Assembly: GCA_017473115.1 (NCBI GenBank)
Contig: JAFUNC010000001.1
Coordinates: 1 to 64,000 of the forward strand
Source: Lachnospiraceae bacterium
Lineage (GTDB): Bacteria; Bacillota; Clostridia; Lachnospirales; Lachnospiraceae
Length of the DNA stretch: 64,000 nt
Direction: 5' to 3'
Positions 15,884 to 24,142 of this stretch are shown here, piece after piece (position 1 is the first letter of the stretch; each line of letters begins with the position of its first letter). The position numbers were made by a program, and so were the translations under genes. The notes beneath the pieces were generated by a model. That model was not told where the DNA came from, ran no database searches, and saw nothing but the letters and a program-made list of their open reading frames with translations.

Positions 15884-17899
15884 TTATGCAACTTTCTTCA
15901 ATTCGTATTCTTTCTTCATTTTCTTGTTGGTGTTAACAATGAGACCAATAATAACTGCCACAATAGCAACTACTGCAACAAGACCACCAATTGTTCCGCC
16001 AATGTTTAAGGTTGCAGGCGCAGTGAACAAAGTACCGATAGTATATACCAAATATCCCACGGTAAAACCGGTTGCAAACTGAAGCATAATTCCGCCGAAG
16101 AGCCACTTCTTATCCTTAATTTCGGAATTCATGGCACCCATCGCTGCAAAGCAGGGAGGTGTATAAAGGTTAAACATAAGGTAAGCAAGTGCTGCAACCT
16201 TCGTAAGACCCATAGCAACCGCAACTTCATTTGCGCCACCTGTTAATGCTAATTCTTCTGTATCAATAAAGTTTGTTAGTGCATAGCAAACGGCCAATGT
16301 ACCAACAACGTTTTCTTTTGCAATAAAACCTGTAATGGCTGCTGCCGCAAGCTGCCAAGAAACAATACCCACGATAGGAACCAAAAGGTATGCAGCAGGA
16401 GAAGCAATCGTCGCAAGAATAGACGTATTTTCCATACCTTCTTCTACCAACTGGAACTGCCAATTGAAACTCTGCATAATCTGTACCACGGTATTACATA
16501 CCAGAATGATGGTACCTGCTTTTACGATGTATGCCCAACCACGTGAACACATGGAAAGGAATGCAATCTTCAAACTGGGAAGTTTGTATTCAGGAAGTTC
16601 GATAATAAAGAAGGACTTTCTATATTTATGTCCTGCAATTTTATTTACAAGCAATGCGCCGAGTAAGATAAAAAGAATACCTACAAAGTACATTACAACA
16701 CCAACCCACTTTGCATCTGCAAAGAATGCGCCTGCGAACAATGCGATAACAGGAAGTTTCGCACCACAAGGCATAAAAGGTGTTAACATAGCAGTAGCCT
16801 TACGTTCTCTTTCGTTACGGATGGTACGACAAGCCATAACACCGGGAATTGCACAACCGGTACCGATTACCATAGGGATAACAGACTTACCGGAAAGACC
16901 TACTTTTTTAAAGATAGGATCCAATACAACCGTTGCTCTTGCCATATAACCGCAGTCTTCCAATAAAGCAATGAGGAAGTACATTACCATTACCAAAGGG
17001 AGGAAACCAACTACGGCACCTACACCACCGATAATACCATCCACTAATAAAGCCTGAAGGAAAGGATGAGCACCTTCTACAAGACCGGCAACCCATTCCT
17101 GGAATACTTCAATCCATCCGACTAACCAATCGGCAATCCATGTACCTACGGTAGACTGTGAGATGTAGAATACAAGCCACATTACCAAAGCAAAAATAGG
17201 AATACCTAAAAGGGGATGAGTGATAACCGCATCGAATTTATCCTGCGCGTTTTTCTTATTTGTTTCTGTTTTACGTTTTTCAACAGAAGCCACGATTCCG
17301 TTTACGAAATCAAAACGCTTCTTATCCGCTTCAACAACCTGCTTTTTATCATTTAAATCAATATCCGCCTGTACATAAGGTGCCTTCTGCGCCTGTCCTG
17401 CGCGTTCTACCGCTGCCTTAACCACTTCATTAAGACCATTGTGATCGCCTGATGACGTAGATACGGTTTCGATTACAGGGCATCCTAACTTCTCAGACAA
17501 TGCATTTTCATCGATTTCGTTACCTTTTTTATCGTTGACGTCACTCTTATTTAACGCAACAACAACCGGAATTCCCAATTCCATAAGCTGTGTTGTAAAA
17601 AACAAACTGCGACTCAAATTTGTTGCATCAACAATGTTAATAATAACATCGGGATTTTCATTTTTAACATAACCGCTGGTAATACTTTCTTCTGAAGTAA
17701 AAGGCGACATTGAATATGCGCCGGGAAGGTCGACTGCAATTAATTCTTCTGCACCTTCATAAAAATTCTTTTTAATGGGGCTTTCCTTTTTATCCACAGT
17801 AACACCGGCCCAGTTACCAACACGTTCCTTACGACCTGTAAGCGCATTGTACATGGTAGTTTTACCACTATTCGGATTACCTGTTAATGCTATTCTCAT
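15884..17899 (-). CDS. feoB: ferrous iron transporter FeoB
   Basis: 671 residues. N-terminal G domain with G1 GNPNSGKTT (7-15), G3 DLPGAYS and G4 NKSD, a helical GDI-like region, then a membrane domain with two Gate motifs; GTGCAIPGVMACRTI is the conserved Cys-containing segment. FeoB imports Fe(II) across the cytoplasmic membrane with GTP hydrolysis. CAGGAG precedes the start. It follows feoA and is followed by the FeoB-associated peptide, all under two metal-regulated promoters. Confidence 0.97.
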   Translation of the reverse strand: MRIALTGNPNSGKTTMYNALTGRKERVGNWAGVTVDKKESPIKKNFYEGAEELIAVDLPGAYSMSPFTSEESITSGYVKNENPDVIINIVDATNLSRSLFFTTQLMELGIPVVVALNKSDVNDKKGNEIDENALSEKLGCPVIETVSTSSGDHNGLNEVVKAAVERAGQAQKAPYVQADIDLNDKKQVVEADKKRFDFVNGIVASVEKRKTETNKKNAQDKFDAVITHPLLGIPIFALVMWLVFYISQSTVGTWIADWLVGWIEVFQEWVAGLVEGAHPFLQALLVDGIIGGVGAVVGFLPLVMVMYFLIALLEDCGYMARATVVLDPIFKKVGLSGKSVIPMVIGTGCAIPGVMACRTIRNERERKATAMLTPFMPCGAKLPVIALFAGAFFADAKWVGVVMYFVGILFILLGALLVNKIAGHKYRKSFFIIELPEYKLPSLKIAFLSMCSRGWAYIVKAGTIILVCNTVVQIMQSFNWQFQLVEEGMENTSILATIASPAAYLLVPIVGIVSWQLAAAAITGFIAKENVVGTLAVCYALTNFIDTEELALTGGANEVAVAMGLTKVAALAYLMFNLYTPPCFAAMGAMNSEIKDKKWLFGGIMLQFATGFTVGYLVYTIGTLFTAPATLNIGGTIGGLVAVVAIVAVIIGLIVNTNKKMKKEYELKKVA

Positions 17900-18010
17900 G
17901 GGGACTATTCTCCTGTTCTACAATTGTGGGTCAGATAGTATGTAATCTTTCCCTATCACTTTTCTGATTTTTTAAAAGTAATACATGCATTCTCTACTGT
18001 TTGTATGTAC

Positions 18011-18235
18011 TTATTCCGGTTGTTCCACTAGAATTGCTTCTGCCAACTGGTTATCAATGTTGTATCTTCCGTCTTTAATCGCAACAACACAACCACGCTT
18101 CTTACGGGCTATCACCGTAATCGGCTCACCGCTGTAGCAACCCAGAGAAAAAAGAAATGCGTCCAGTTCTTCATCCTCCGTAACAACCTCTTTTACGATA
18201 TACTCCTCTTCGAGGTTCACTTCATTTAAGTTCAT
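18011..18235 (-). CDS. feoA: FeoA-like SH3-fold protein
   Basis: 74 residues from ATG 18235 with AGGAG upstream (an in-frame GTG at 18253 lies before the ribosome site). Contains the FeoA beta-barrel pattern LGCYSGEPITVIARK and ends with ILVEQPE. FeoA binds FeoB at the membrane and is needed for Fe(II) uptake. First gene of the feo operon; two DtxR-type operators lie upstream. Confidence 0.9.
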   Translation of the reverse strand: MNLNEVNLEEEYIVKEVVTEDEELDAFLFSLGCYSGEPITVIARKKRGCVVAIKDGRYNIDNQLAEAILVEQPE

Positions 18236-18260
18236 TAGGTGCGCTCCTATCACTTGTTCG

Positions 18261-18276
18261 GTTAGTATCCGCTAAC
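18261..18276 (-). promoter_or_regulatory. DtxR/IdeR-type operator, proximal feo promoter
   Basis: GTTAGTATCCGCTAAC, 25 bases before the feoA start. It begins twelve bases after the -10 (TATTAC, 18289-18294) of a promoter with -35 TTTACA (18312-18317). Confidence 0.8.
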
Positions 18277-18288
18277 TCTTCTTTAAAT

Positions 18289-18317
18289 GTAATAACACAA
18301 AAAAAAATGTTTGTAAA
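18289..18317 (-). promoter_or_regulatory. proximal feoAB promoter
   Basis: Minus-strand TTTACA (18312-18317), 17-base spacer, TATTAC (18289-18294), upstream of the operator at 18261. Confidence 0.55.
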
Positions 18318-18387
18318 GCGTTTTTTTTGCTAAATCCGCCTCTTTTTTCATATTTTATGCTATTTTTATTAAATTGATGCCACAAAA

Positions 18388-18403
18388 GTTAGTTTTTGCT
18401 AAC
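18388..18403 (-). promoter_or_regulatory. DtxR/IdeR-type operator, distal feo promoter
   Basis: GTTAGTTTTTGCTAAC. On minus it begins seven bases after a TATAAA -10 (18411-18416) with a weak TTTAAA -35, the same geometry as the other three sites. It may instead, or also, affect the divergent regulator gene. Confidence 0.7.
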
Positions 18404-18460
18404 TTCTGCTTTTATAGTGAAAAACATTTTCTTTTTAAAAAATACGCATAGGGCAGACTG

Positions 18461-18489
18461 TTGAATTTTTCCCTTTTTTATGATATTCT
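18461..18489 (+). promoter_or_regulatory. promoter of the DtxR-type regulator gene
   Basis: Plus-strand TTGAAT (18461-18466), 17 bases, TATTCT (18484-18489); start codon at 18519 follows AAAGGGGTG. Confidence 0.5.
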
Positions 18490-18518
18490 GTGACTAATAT
18501 GTAAAGGGGTGTTATCAT

Positions 18519-18875
18519 ATGAATTTATTAGAATCCGGTGAAATGTATCTGGAAACCATTTATACATTATCCAAGCGCAGCGACTTTGTACGCTCCATTG
18601 ACATCTGCGAAGAAATGGGGTTCTCAAAGCCCAGTGTCAGCCGTGCCATGAAACTGTTAAAAAATGACGGTTATATTGAAATGGAAACTACCGGCCGCAT
18701 CACCTTAACCGAAAAAGGGTTAAACGTAGCAACCAAGATTTACAACCGCCATACTCTGTTGACGGAATTCTTTATCAAACTTGGTATCAGCGAACAAACC
18801 GCCGTTGATGATGCATGCAAAATTGAGCATGTCATCAGCGATGAATCCATGGAGGCCATTCAAAAATTTATATAG
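18519..18875 (+). CDS. DtxR/IdeR-family iron-dependent repressor
   Basis: 118 residues: winged helix (about 8-65) and a short dimerisation/metal domain. Ligand positions match iron-type DtxR rather than MntR: EMYLETIY places Met9 where DtxR has Met10 (MntR has Asp), and RHTL, ACKIEHVISDE give His78, Cys100, Glu103 and His104. It is shorter than typical members and lacks the C-terminal SH3/FeoA-like domain. Divergent from feoAB, whose promoters carry two of the four operators in the window. It is the obvious candidate to bind GTTAGYNNNNGCTAAC. Confidence 0.88.
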   Translation: MNLLESGEMYLETIYTLSKRSDFVRSIDICEEMGFSKPSVSRAMKLLKNDGYIEMETTGRITLTEKGLNVATKIYNRHTLLTEFFIKLGISEQTAVDDACKIEHVISDESMEAIQKFI

Positions 18876-18948
18876 GAATAATTTTTCCTTTATAATAAAA
18901 ACGCGGGATAGTTTTGCATCTTCATAAAAATAATCAATATAAATATTT

Positions 18949-18980
18949 AAGGGCAATTCAGTATCTCTGAATTGCCCTTT
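18949..18980. terminator. bidirectional terminator between the regulator and the GH5 gene
   Basis: 13-bp stem AAGGGCAATTCAG (18949-18961) with CTGAATTGCCCTT (18967-18979), T-rich on both sides. Confidence 0.8.
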
Positions 18981-19035
18981 GCTTATTGTTTCATTTCTTT
19001 GATTATATATTTAGCATATCTTTTGCTTTACACGG

Positions 19036-20802
19036 TTAACGCACCTGTACGCTGGTTGCACTCACGGAATTGGTGGTAGACACAATCAGTCCGATATCAG
19101 ATACCGTTTTACCGCTTTCAATGGTTCCGTTGAAGGATTCCGGCGTTATAATCAACTTATTACCTTCTACCTTACCTGTCGCACACCAAATCTGATCGAT
19201 GTTTGCACTCTGCGCCAAATCAATCTCTACCGTCCAGCCTGTCACGGAAGAGCCGCCTTTGTTCTCAATACTGATGTTTAACTGGGTACAATATTTACCG
19301 CCGCTTTCCCAAGCGTTGGCTGCCGTTACGGTAGCATACAGGTTATTGCCGCTTCCGCTGCCGGAAGGGAGTGTTGCCTGTTGGTTATTTCCGCCATTAT
19401 TGGCATTATTGTTTGCATTCTGGTTATTATTATTCTGATTATTTGTGTTATTATCTGCCGTATTATTGGAATTACCGCCGTTTCCTGATGTAACAGGCGA
19501 CTGTCCGTTTAACAGGCCCGCACCTTGATCAGTATGTTCGTTCAATACGCCCACTAACCATTTGCCGGATTCAGACAGTTCATCATAGGTCCAGCCTGAC
19601 TTTTTATGACATCCGCTTGAAATTAAGGAAGAAGACTCTGCCTTGTTGGACAAATTCCATGCCACAAAACCGACATCATACTGATCCAATAAATCAATCC
19701 ATACATTAGCCTGCTCGATATTGTTATGTCCGTTTCCGGAAGCATCACAAATACTGAACTCCGAAATAATCACGGGAAGGCCTTTGTTGATGGCCGTAGT
19801 CATTCGGTTCCGGATATCATCACGATGGGTTTCCGCATAAAAATGCACCGCATACACAATATTATCGTACTCCGTAATAGGGTCATTTGCCGCATCATCC
19901 ACATACTGACACCAATTAGGTGTTCCTACAATGATAATGGCATTAGGGTCGTTGGCACGGATGACAGGTATCACTTCCAAGGCATAACTTTTTACCTGGC
20001 TCCAACTTGTACCGCCATTGGGTTCATTACAGATTTCATATATTACATTGTCTTGATCTTTGAATTCCTTGGACATTTCATCAAAGAATGCAATGGAATC
20101 ACTTTTATACTTGTTGGGATCCAAATCATGTAAAATATGCCAGTCCACGATAGCGTACATTCCCAAATCCGTAGCGTAATTAACACCATCTTTTACAAGA
20201 GCCTTTAAACTGTCTTTATTGCCGCCTTCACAGTAACCGCCGTTCTCGGCCGTATACATGGCAAGGCGGATGGTATTTGCTCCCCAATCATCTCGAATGG
20301 AAAGAAACGCATCTTTATTTACATAGTCCGGAAACCATGCAAGTCCGTGTGTACTTACCCCTGCAATCTGAAAAGTTTCGCCATTGGCATCTACGATTAC
20401 GGTACCGTCTACCCGCAATGCCCCGTGCATTTCATAAGGTGTTCCGGTTGCTGCGGTAACGTTTTCCTCCGTTTCCGTGTTCTCTTCTGTCACGGATTCC
20501 TCCTCTTTTACCTCTTCAGAACTTGCGGCCTGGGAATTACTTTCTTCGGAAACCTCTTCTTTTACGTCATCATGCTCCGAAGTTGTTTCTGAACCTGCTG
20601 TCTGCAAGGATTCCTCTTCGCTTTCTTCCGTACTGCCTGCACTCTCCGTAGAATCATCCGTATCGCTGCTAACCTCCGAAGATACCCCGGAGTCGTTTCC
20701 GGATATAATCTCCACTACATTATTTACGTATTTACAACCCGTAACGGCAAACAAAGCAATTGCTATTAACATTATCACCCATAATTTTACTGTTTTTTTC
20801 AT
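19036..20802 (-). CDS. GH5 endoglucanase-like lipoprotein with CBM2
   Basis: 588 residues. Lipoprotein signal with VTGC (Cys23), then a Ser/Glu-rich acidic spacer to about 120. The glycoside hydrolase family 5 domain spans about 125-425, with the acid/base in ICNEP (Glu260) and nucleophile in ISEFS (Glu348). An Asn/Gly-rich linker (about 445-490) leads to a C-terminal CBM2-type cellulose-binding domain with paired Trp (AWESGG, VTGWTVEI). Expected activity is endo-beta-1,4-glucan hydrolysis at the outer face of the membrane. The layout suggests a cell-anchored enzyme rather than a cellulosomal one, since no dockerin is present. Confidence 0.92.
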   Translation of the reverse strand: MKKTVKLWVIMLIAIALFAVTGCKYVNNVVEIISGNDSGVSSEVSSDTDDSTESAGSTEESEEESLQTAGSETTSEHDDVKEEVSEESNSQAASSEEVKEEESVTEENTETEENVTAATGTPYEMHGALRVDGTVIVDANGETFQIAGVSTHGLAWFPDYVNKDAFLSIRDDWGANTIRLAMYTAENGGYCEGGNKDSLKALVKDGVNYATDLGMYAIVDWHILHDLDPNKYKSDSIAFFDEMSKEFKDQDNVIYEICNEPNGGTSWSQVKSYALEVIPVIRANDPNAIIIVGTPNWCQYVDDAANDPITEYDNIVYAVHFYAETHRDDIRNRMTTAINKGLPVIISEFSICDASGNGHNNIEQANVWIDLLDQYDVGFVAWNLSNKAESSSLISSGCHKKSGWTYDELSESGKWLVGVLNEHTDQGAGLLNGQSPVTSGNGGNSNNTADNNTNNQNNNNQNANNNANNGGNNQQATLPSGSGSGNNLYATVTAANAWESGGKYCTQLNISIENKGGSSVTGWTVEIDLAQSANIDQIWCATGKVEGNKLIITPESFNGTIESGKTVSDIGLIVSTTNSVSATSVQVR

Positions 20803-20928
20803 TTTTTCCTCTGTTACTTTTATATTAACTCATACATCAACGCAACGTGTTTCGGAAACCGCGCATCTTTTATGATATCGTTTCCACTCACAAGTCTATC
20901 ACACGTCGCCCGTTCTCACAAGCGGACT

Positions 20929-22227
20929 TTAGTCATCAATGTCAAAATTTTCCAGCATGGATTTCTTTGCAATCGGTCTGGTATCTCCATGTTTTACCAT
21001 TATCATGGTGAAAAATGCTAAAACTGAGAATCCGCACGCATAGGGGAACAGCGTTGTGTAACTAACCATCTGTAATAATACGCCGGACAAAACCGGAGTC
21101 AGAATCTGTGCCGCCATTGAGAATACATAATAATATCCTGTATATTTTCCCACATCCCCGTCGTTGGCAATTTCCACTACCATGGGGAATGAATTCACGT
21201 TGATTGCGCCCCAGCACACACCCACAATAACAAATCCCAAATTAATCATAAAATGATATTGTGTAAAAAGACCGACATAAAAAAATCCGATAAACAATCC
21301 TATGATACCCATAAGGATACTTTTTTTACGACCGATTTTACTTGCCAGAAAACCTAACGGAATATAACTGATAACCGCCGCCACGGTTGCCACCATCGGA
21401 CAATCCGCGTAACCGCCGTTTTCCAGTTCCCAAACTTCCGTTGCATAACGCGAAAACGCACTGGTAACTGCATTGTAAGCCATATACCAGAATGCCACGG
21501 ATAAAAGAAGAAAAATTAAACTCTTTTTCTTCGGTTTGCTTAATTTACGCTTACCTCCGTCTGTAACACTTTCCTCTTCATCCTCTTCCATCAGTTCCGG
21601 ATGCGCTTTCTCCAGGGTACGTGCCTCTTCACCCCACTTTTTTTCATTCACGGTTAACATCATAACCGAAATACTGATTATCATAAAAATAATTACGGAC
21701 CAGAACAATGCCGTATAGTCAGGAGTCTTACCGTCTCCTACCACAAGTCCCGTCATCACAAGCGCATAGATAGCGCCTACGGTACCCATCAGATTTATAA
21801 TCGCATTGCCCTTACTTCGCAAAGGTCTCGGTGTCACATCCGGCATTAACGCCACGGAAGGAGAACGGAAGAATGCCATAAAAAGCAATACCAATCCGGT
21901 GGAAATCAAAAACAGCGGCAGATTTCTCGCATTATCACCAATGGGCATAAACGCAATGGCAATTACGGTCAGTGCCGTACCGACTACGATAAAAGGCTTT
22001 CTCTTGCCCCATTTGGTATCCACCTTATCGGAAAGCGTTCCGAACAACGGCAGTAAAAACAGAGCCAATACATTATCGGCCGCCATTACAACACCGGTAA
22101 CGATTTCATTCATACCAAAACTGTTTTTTAGTATCAGCGGAACAATATTGTCATAGGTCTGCCAAAAGGAATAAATTGCCATAAATGCAAGTCCTGTCAA
22201 TATTGTTCTTCTATAATTTAATTTCAT
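20929..22227 (-). CDS. MFS transporter, SLC45/GPH-like sugar permease
   Basis: 432 residues from ATG 22227, preceded by CAGGAGG; the frame extends to 22254 without a ribosome site. Twelve predicted membrane segments, with the MFS loop LPLFGTLSDKVDTKWGKRKPFIV after the second helix, a form seen in sugar:cation symporters of the SLC45/GPH type. A charged loop rich in Glu/Lys splits the halves. It lies next to the GH5 lipoprotein gene in the same orientation, so import of a released oligosaccharide is plausible but not shown. Confidence 0.8.
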   Translation of the reverse strand: MKLNYRRTILTGLAFMAIYSFWQTYDNIVPLILKNSFGMNEIVTGVVMAADNVLALFLLPLFGTLSDKVDTKWGKRKPFIVVGTALTVIAIAFMPIGDNARNLPLFLISTGLVLLFMAFFRSPSVALMPDVTPRPLRSKGNAIINLMGTVGAIYALVMTGLVVGDGKTPDYTALFWSVIIFMIISISVMMLTVNEKKWGEEARTLEKAHPELMEEDEEESVTDGGKRKLSKPKKKSLIFLLLSVAFWYMAYNAVTSAFSRYATEVWELENGGYADCPMVATVAAVISYIPLGFLASKIGRKKSILMGIIGLFIGFFYVGLFTQYHFMINLGFVIVGVCWGAINVNSFPMVVEIANDGDVGKYTGYYYVFSMAAQILTPVLSGVLLQMVSYTTLFPYACGFSVLAFFTMIMVKHGDTRPIAKKSMLENFDIDD

Positions 22228-22376
22228 AAGGAACCTCCTGAAATAACACGACAAAAAGCGTTGCGTTTTTCTATAAAAAAGAGTACCATAAAAGAGAGAA
22301 AAAAGAAACTTTTTCGGCTATTTTATCTTTTTTTAAGATTTTATAAAAAGTCGAAAATGACTTTTACGGAGGACAA

Positions 22377-22997
22377 ATGAAAGTATATATTATTTATATT
22401 GTAGGCATTATCCTCGCCTATATGATTGGAAGTGTCAGCACTTCCCTGATTGTATCCAAGGCCAAAAACAAAGATCTCCGCTCGGGAGGTTCCAAGAATC
22501 TGGGCGCATCCAATACCACTCTTTTGATGGGCTGGAAATACGGTGTACTGGTAGGCGTTTGCGATATTCTCAAAGGAACTCTCGTGGTACTCCTTGCCAA
22601 ATGGATTTTCCCGGAGTACACCTACCTTCCCTTCTGTGTTGCCACGGCAGCCGTGCTGGGACACATTTTCCCCTTTTATCTCAAAGGAAAAGGCGGCAAA
22701 GGGTTTGCCACTTACGTAGGTATCATGCTTGGACTGGATTGGCGCTTTTTTATCATTATGGGAATCGGCATTATTTTGATTACGCTGATTACGGATTATA
22801 TCGCATTGGCTACTTTCACAACGGTAACTACATTCCCGATTTGGCTGTTTTTTATGAGCCCCGTAAAATGGGCATTTCTGATTCCCGTCATCGCTTCTGT
22901 GATTATTATCGTGAAGCATTTTGAAAACATCAAACGAATGATTAAGAAAGAAGAACTGGGCCTTCGGGCATCTTTTAAGAAAAAGAAAGCATCATAA
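22377..22997 (+). CDS. plsY: glycerol-3-phosphate acyltransferase PlsY
   Basis: 206 residues with about five membrane segments. The three PlsY motifs are visible: GSKNLGASNTT near residue 40, the glycine-rich GHIFPFYLKGKGGKGFAT near 98-115, and KHFENIKR near the C-terminus. The enzyme transfers the acyl group from acyl phosphate to glycerol-3-phosphate, the first step of phospholipid synthesis in most Firmicutes. GGAGGAC precedes the start. Divergent from the MFS gene. Confidence 0.95.
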   Translation: MKVYIIYIVGIILAYMIGSVSTSLIVSKAKNKDLRSGGSKNLGASNTTLLMGWKYGVLVGVCDILKGTLVVLLAKWIFPEYTYLPFCVATAAVLGHIFPFYLKGKGGKGFATYVGIMLGLDWRFFIIMGIGIILITLITDYIALATFTTVTTFPIWLFFMSPVKWAFLIPVIASVIIIVKHFENIKRMIKKEELGLRASFKKKKAS

Positions 22998-23019
22998 AAT
23001 TGAATATTTAAATAGTATA

Positions 23020-23056
23020 AAAAAGTCTCGGAACATTTTCCGAGACTTTCATTTTT
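23020..23056. terminator. bidirectional terminator between plsY and the DegV gene
   Basis: AAAGTCTCGG (23022-23031) with CCGAGACTTT (23040-23049), A-run left and T-run right. Confidence 0.8.
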
Positions 23057-23076
23057 ATTCATTTCTACACTGTCTG

Positions 23077-23955
23077 TTACTCAAGAACACCCTTGGTCGT
23101 TTTACCCACATGGCAAAGTGCGATTGCTCCCGGGCCGGTATGCGCACCGATTACGGGACCGATATCACTAAGGATAATTTCGGTATCGGGATACTCAGCC
23201 TTAATCATATCTGCAAGATGGTTTACGTCTTTCTCACAATCACTGTGAGAGATAAATACGTAGGGAAGTTCTTCAAACTTCTGCGTTTTCTTTAGCATAT
23301 CGAACAACTCATTAATGGAAGTTTTACGGCCACGTACTTTACCGATATTGGAAAGTTTACCATTCTCATCCACAATGATAATCGGCTTAAACTGTAATAC
23401 GGTACCTGCAACCGCAGAAGCCGCGCTAATACGTCCGCCGCGCTTTAAAAAGAATAAATCATTGACTGTTACGTGATGATGCACACGCTGTTTCATGGCT
23501 TCTACCGCTTCTAATGTCGCTTCAATGCTTTCGCCGGCTTCACGAAGTTTCGCCGCATGATACACCACAAGTCCCTGCCCTACGGAACCGCACAACGTGT
23601 CTGTATGCAGAATCTTTCTGTCGGGATATTTCTCTTTTAATTCTTCCAGTACCATTGCACCATTGCTGTATGTAACCGACAACCCGGATGAAAATCCCAA
23701 ATATAAAATATCCTTGCCCTCATCCAGCGCCGCTTTCATATTCTCTTCAAAATGTCCCAATGTAACCGCCGAGGTTTTGGCATTGGCACCGTTTCTTAAC
23801 TGTTCATAAAAATCCTTAATGTCAATATCCCTGTTCAACACGGGAGGTTTATCATCAATAATAACTTCTAACTGCATTACCTTCAAATCAAACTGCTCAA
23901 TCACCGCTTTGGGAAGGTCACAGGATGAATCTGTGAAAATCTCAAAATTTGCCAT
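23077..23955 (-). CDS. DegV family fatty-acid-binding protein
   Basis: 292 residues with the DegV start FEIFTDSSCDLPK, the TSAVTLGHFEENM loop, GSVGQGLVVYHAAKL and the late IGPVIGAHTGPGAIAL motif. DegV/FakB proteins bind fatty acids for phosphorylation by FakA; other DegV paralogs have unknown ligands, and no fakA is seen nearby. AGGAG precedes the start. Single gene with a terminator on its 3' side. Confidence 0.92.
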   Translation of the reverse strand: MANFEIFTDSSCDLPKAVIEQFDLKVMQLEVIIDDKPPVLNRDIDIKDFYEQLRNGANAKTSAVTLGHFEENMKAALDEGKDILYLGFSSGLSVTYSNGAMVLEELKEKYPDRKILHTDTLCGSVGQGLVVYHAAKLREAGESIEATLEAVEAMKQRVHHHVTVNDLFFLKRGGRISAASAVAGTVLQFKPIIIVDENGKLSNIGKVRGRKTSINELFDMLKKTQKFEELPYVFISHSDCEKDVNHLADMIKAEYPDTEIILSDIGPVIGAHTGPGAIALCHVGKTTKGVLE

Positions 23956-24069
23956 TATACGTACTCCTTACGATTGTTTTTCTCTTCCTTAACAGTTTAA
24001 CCGCAGTACATCCCATTAGGCAAATTATATTTTTATAAATAAAATTACGACTTTCTAAAATAATTATAA

Positions 24070-24116
24070 AAATCTCCCTAAATAAGCCTCTTTATCGGTT
24101 CATTCCAGGGAGATTT
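24070..24116 (-). terminator. terminator of the hybrid kinase operon
   Basis: AAATCTCCCT (24070-24079) pairs with AGGGAGATTT (24107-24116); the minus strand runs into five T. The loop of 27 bases is long. Confidence 0.6.
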
Positions 24117-24142
24117 CCATGTAATTATTCAATTGATATCTT

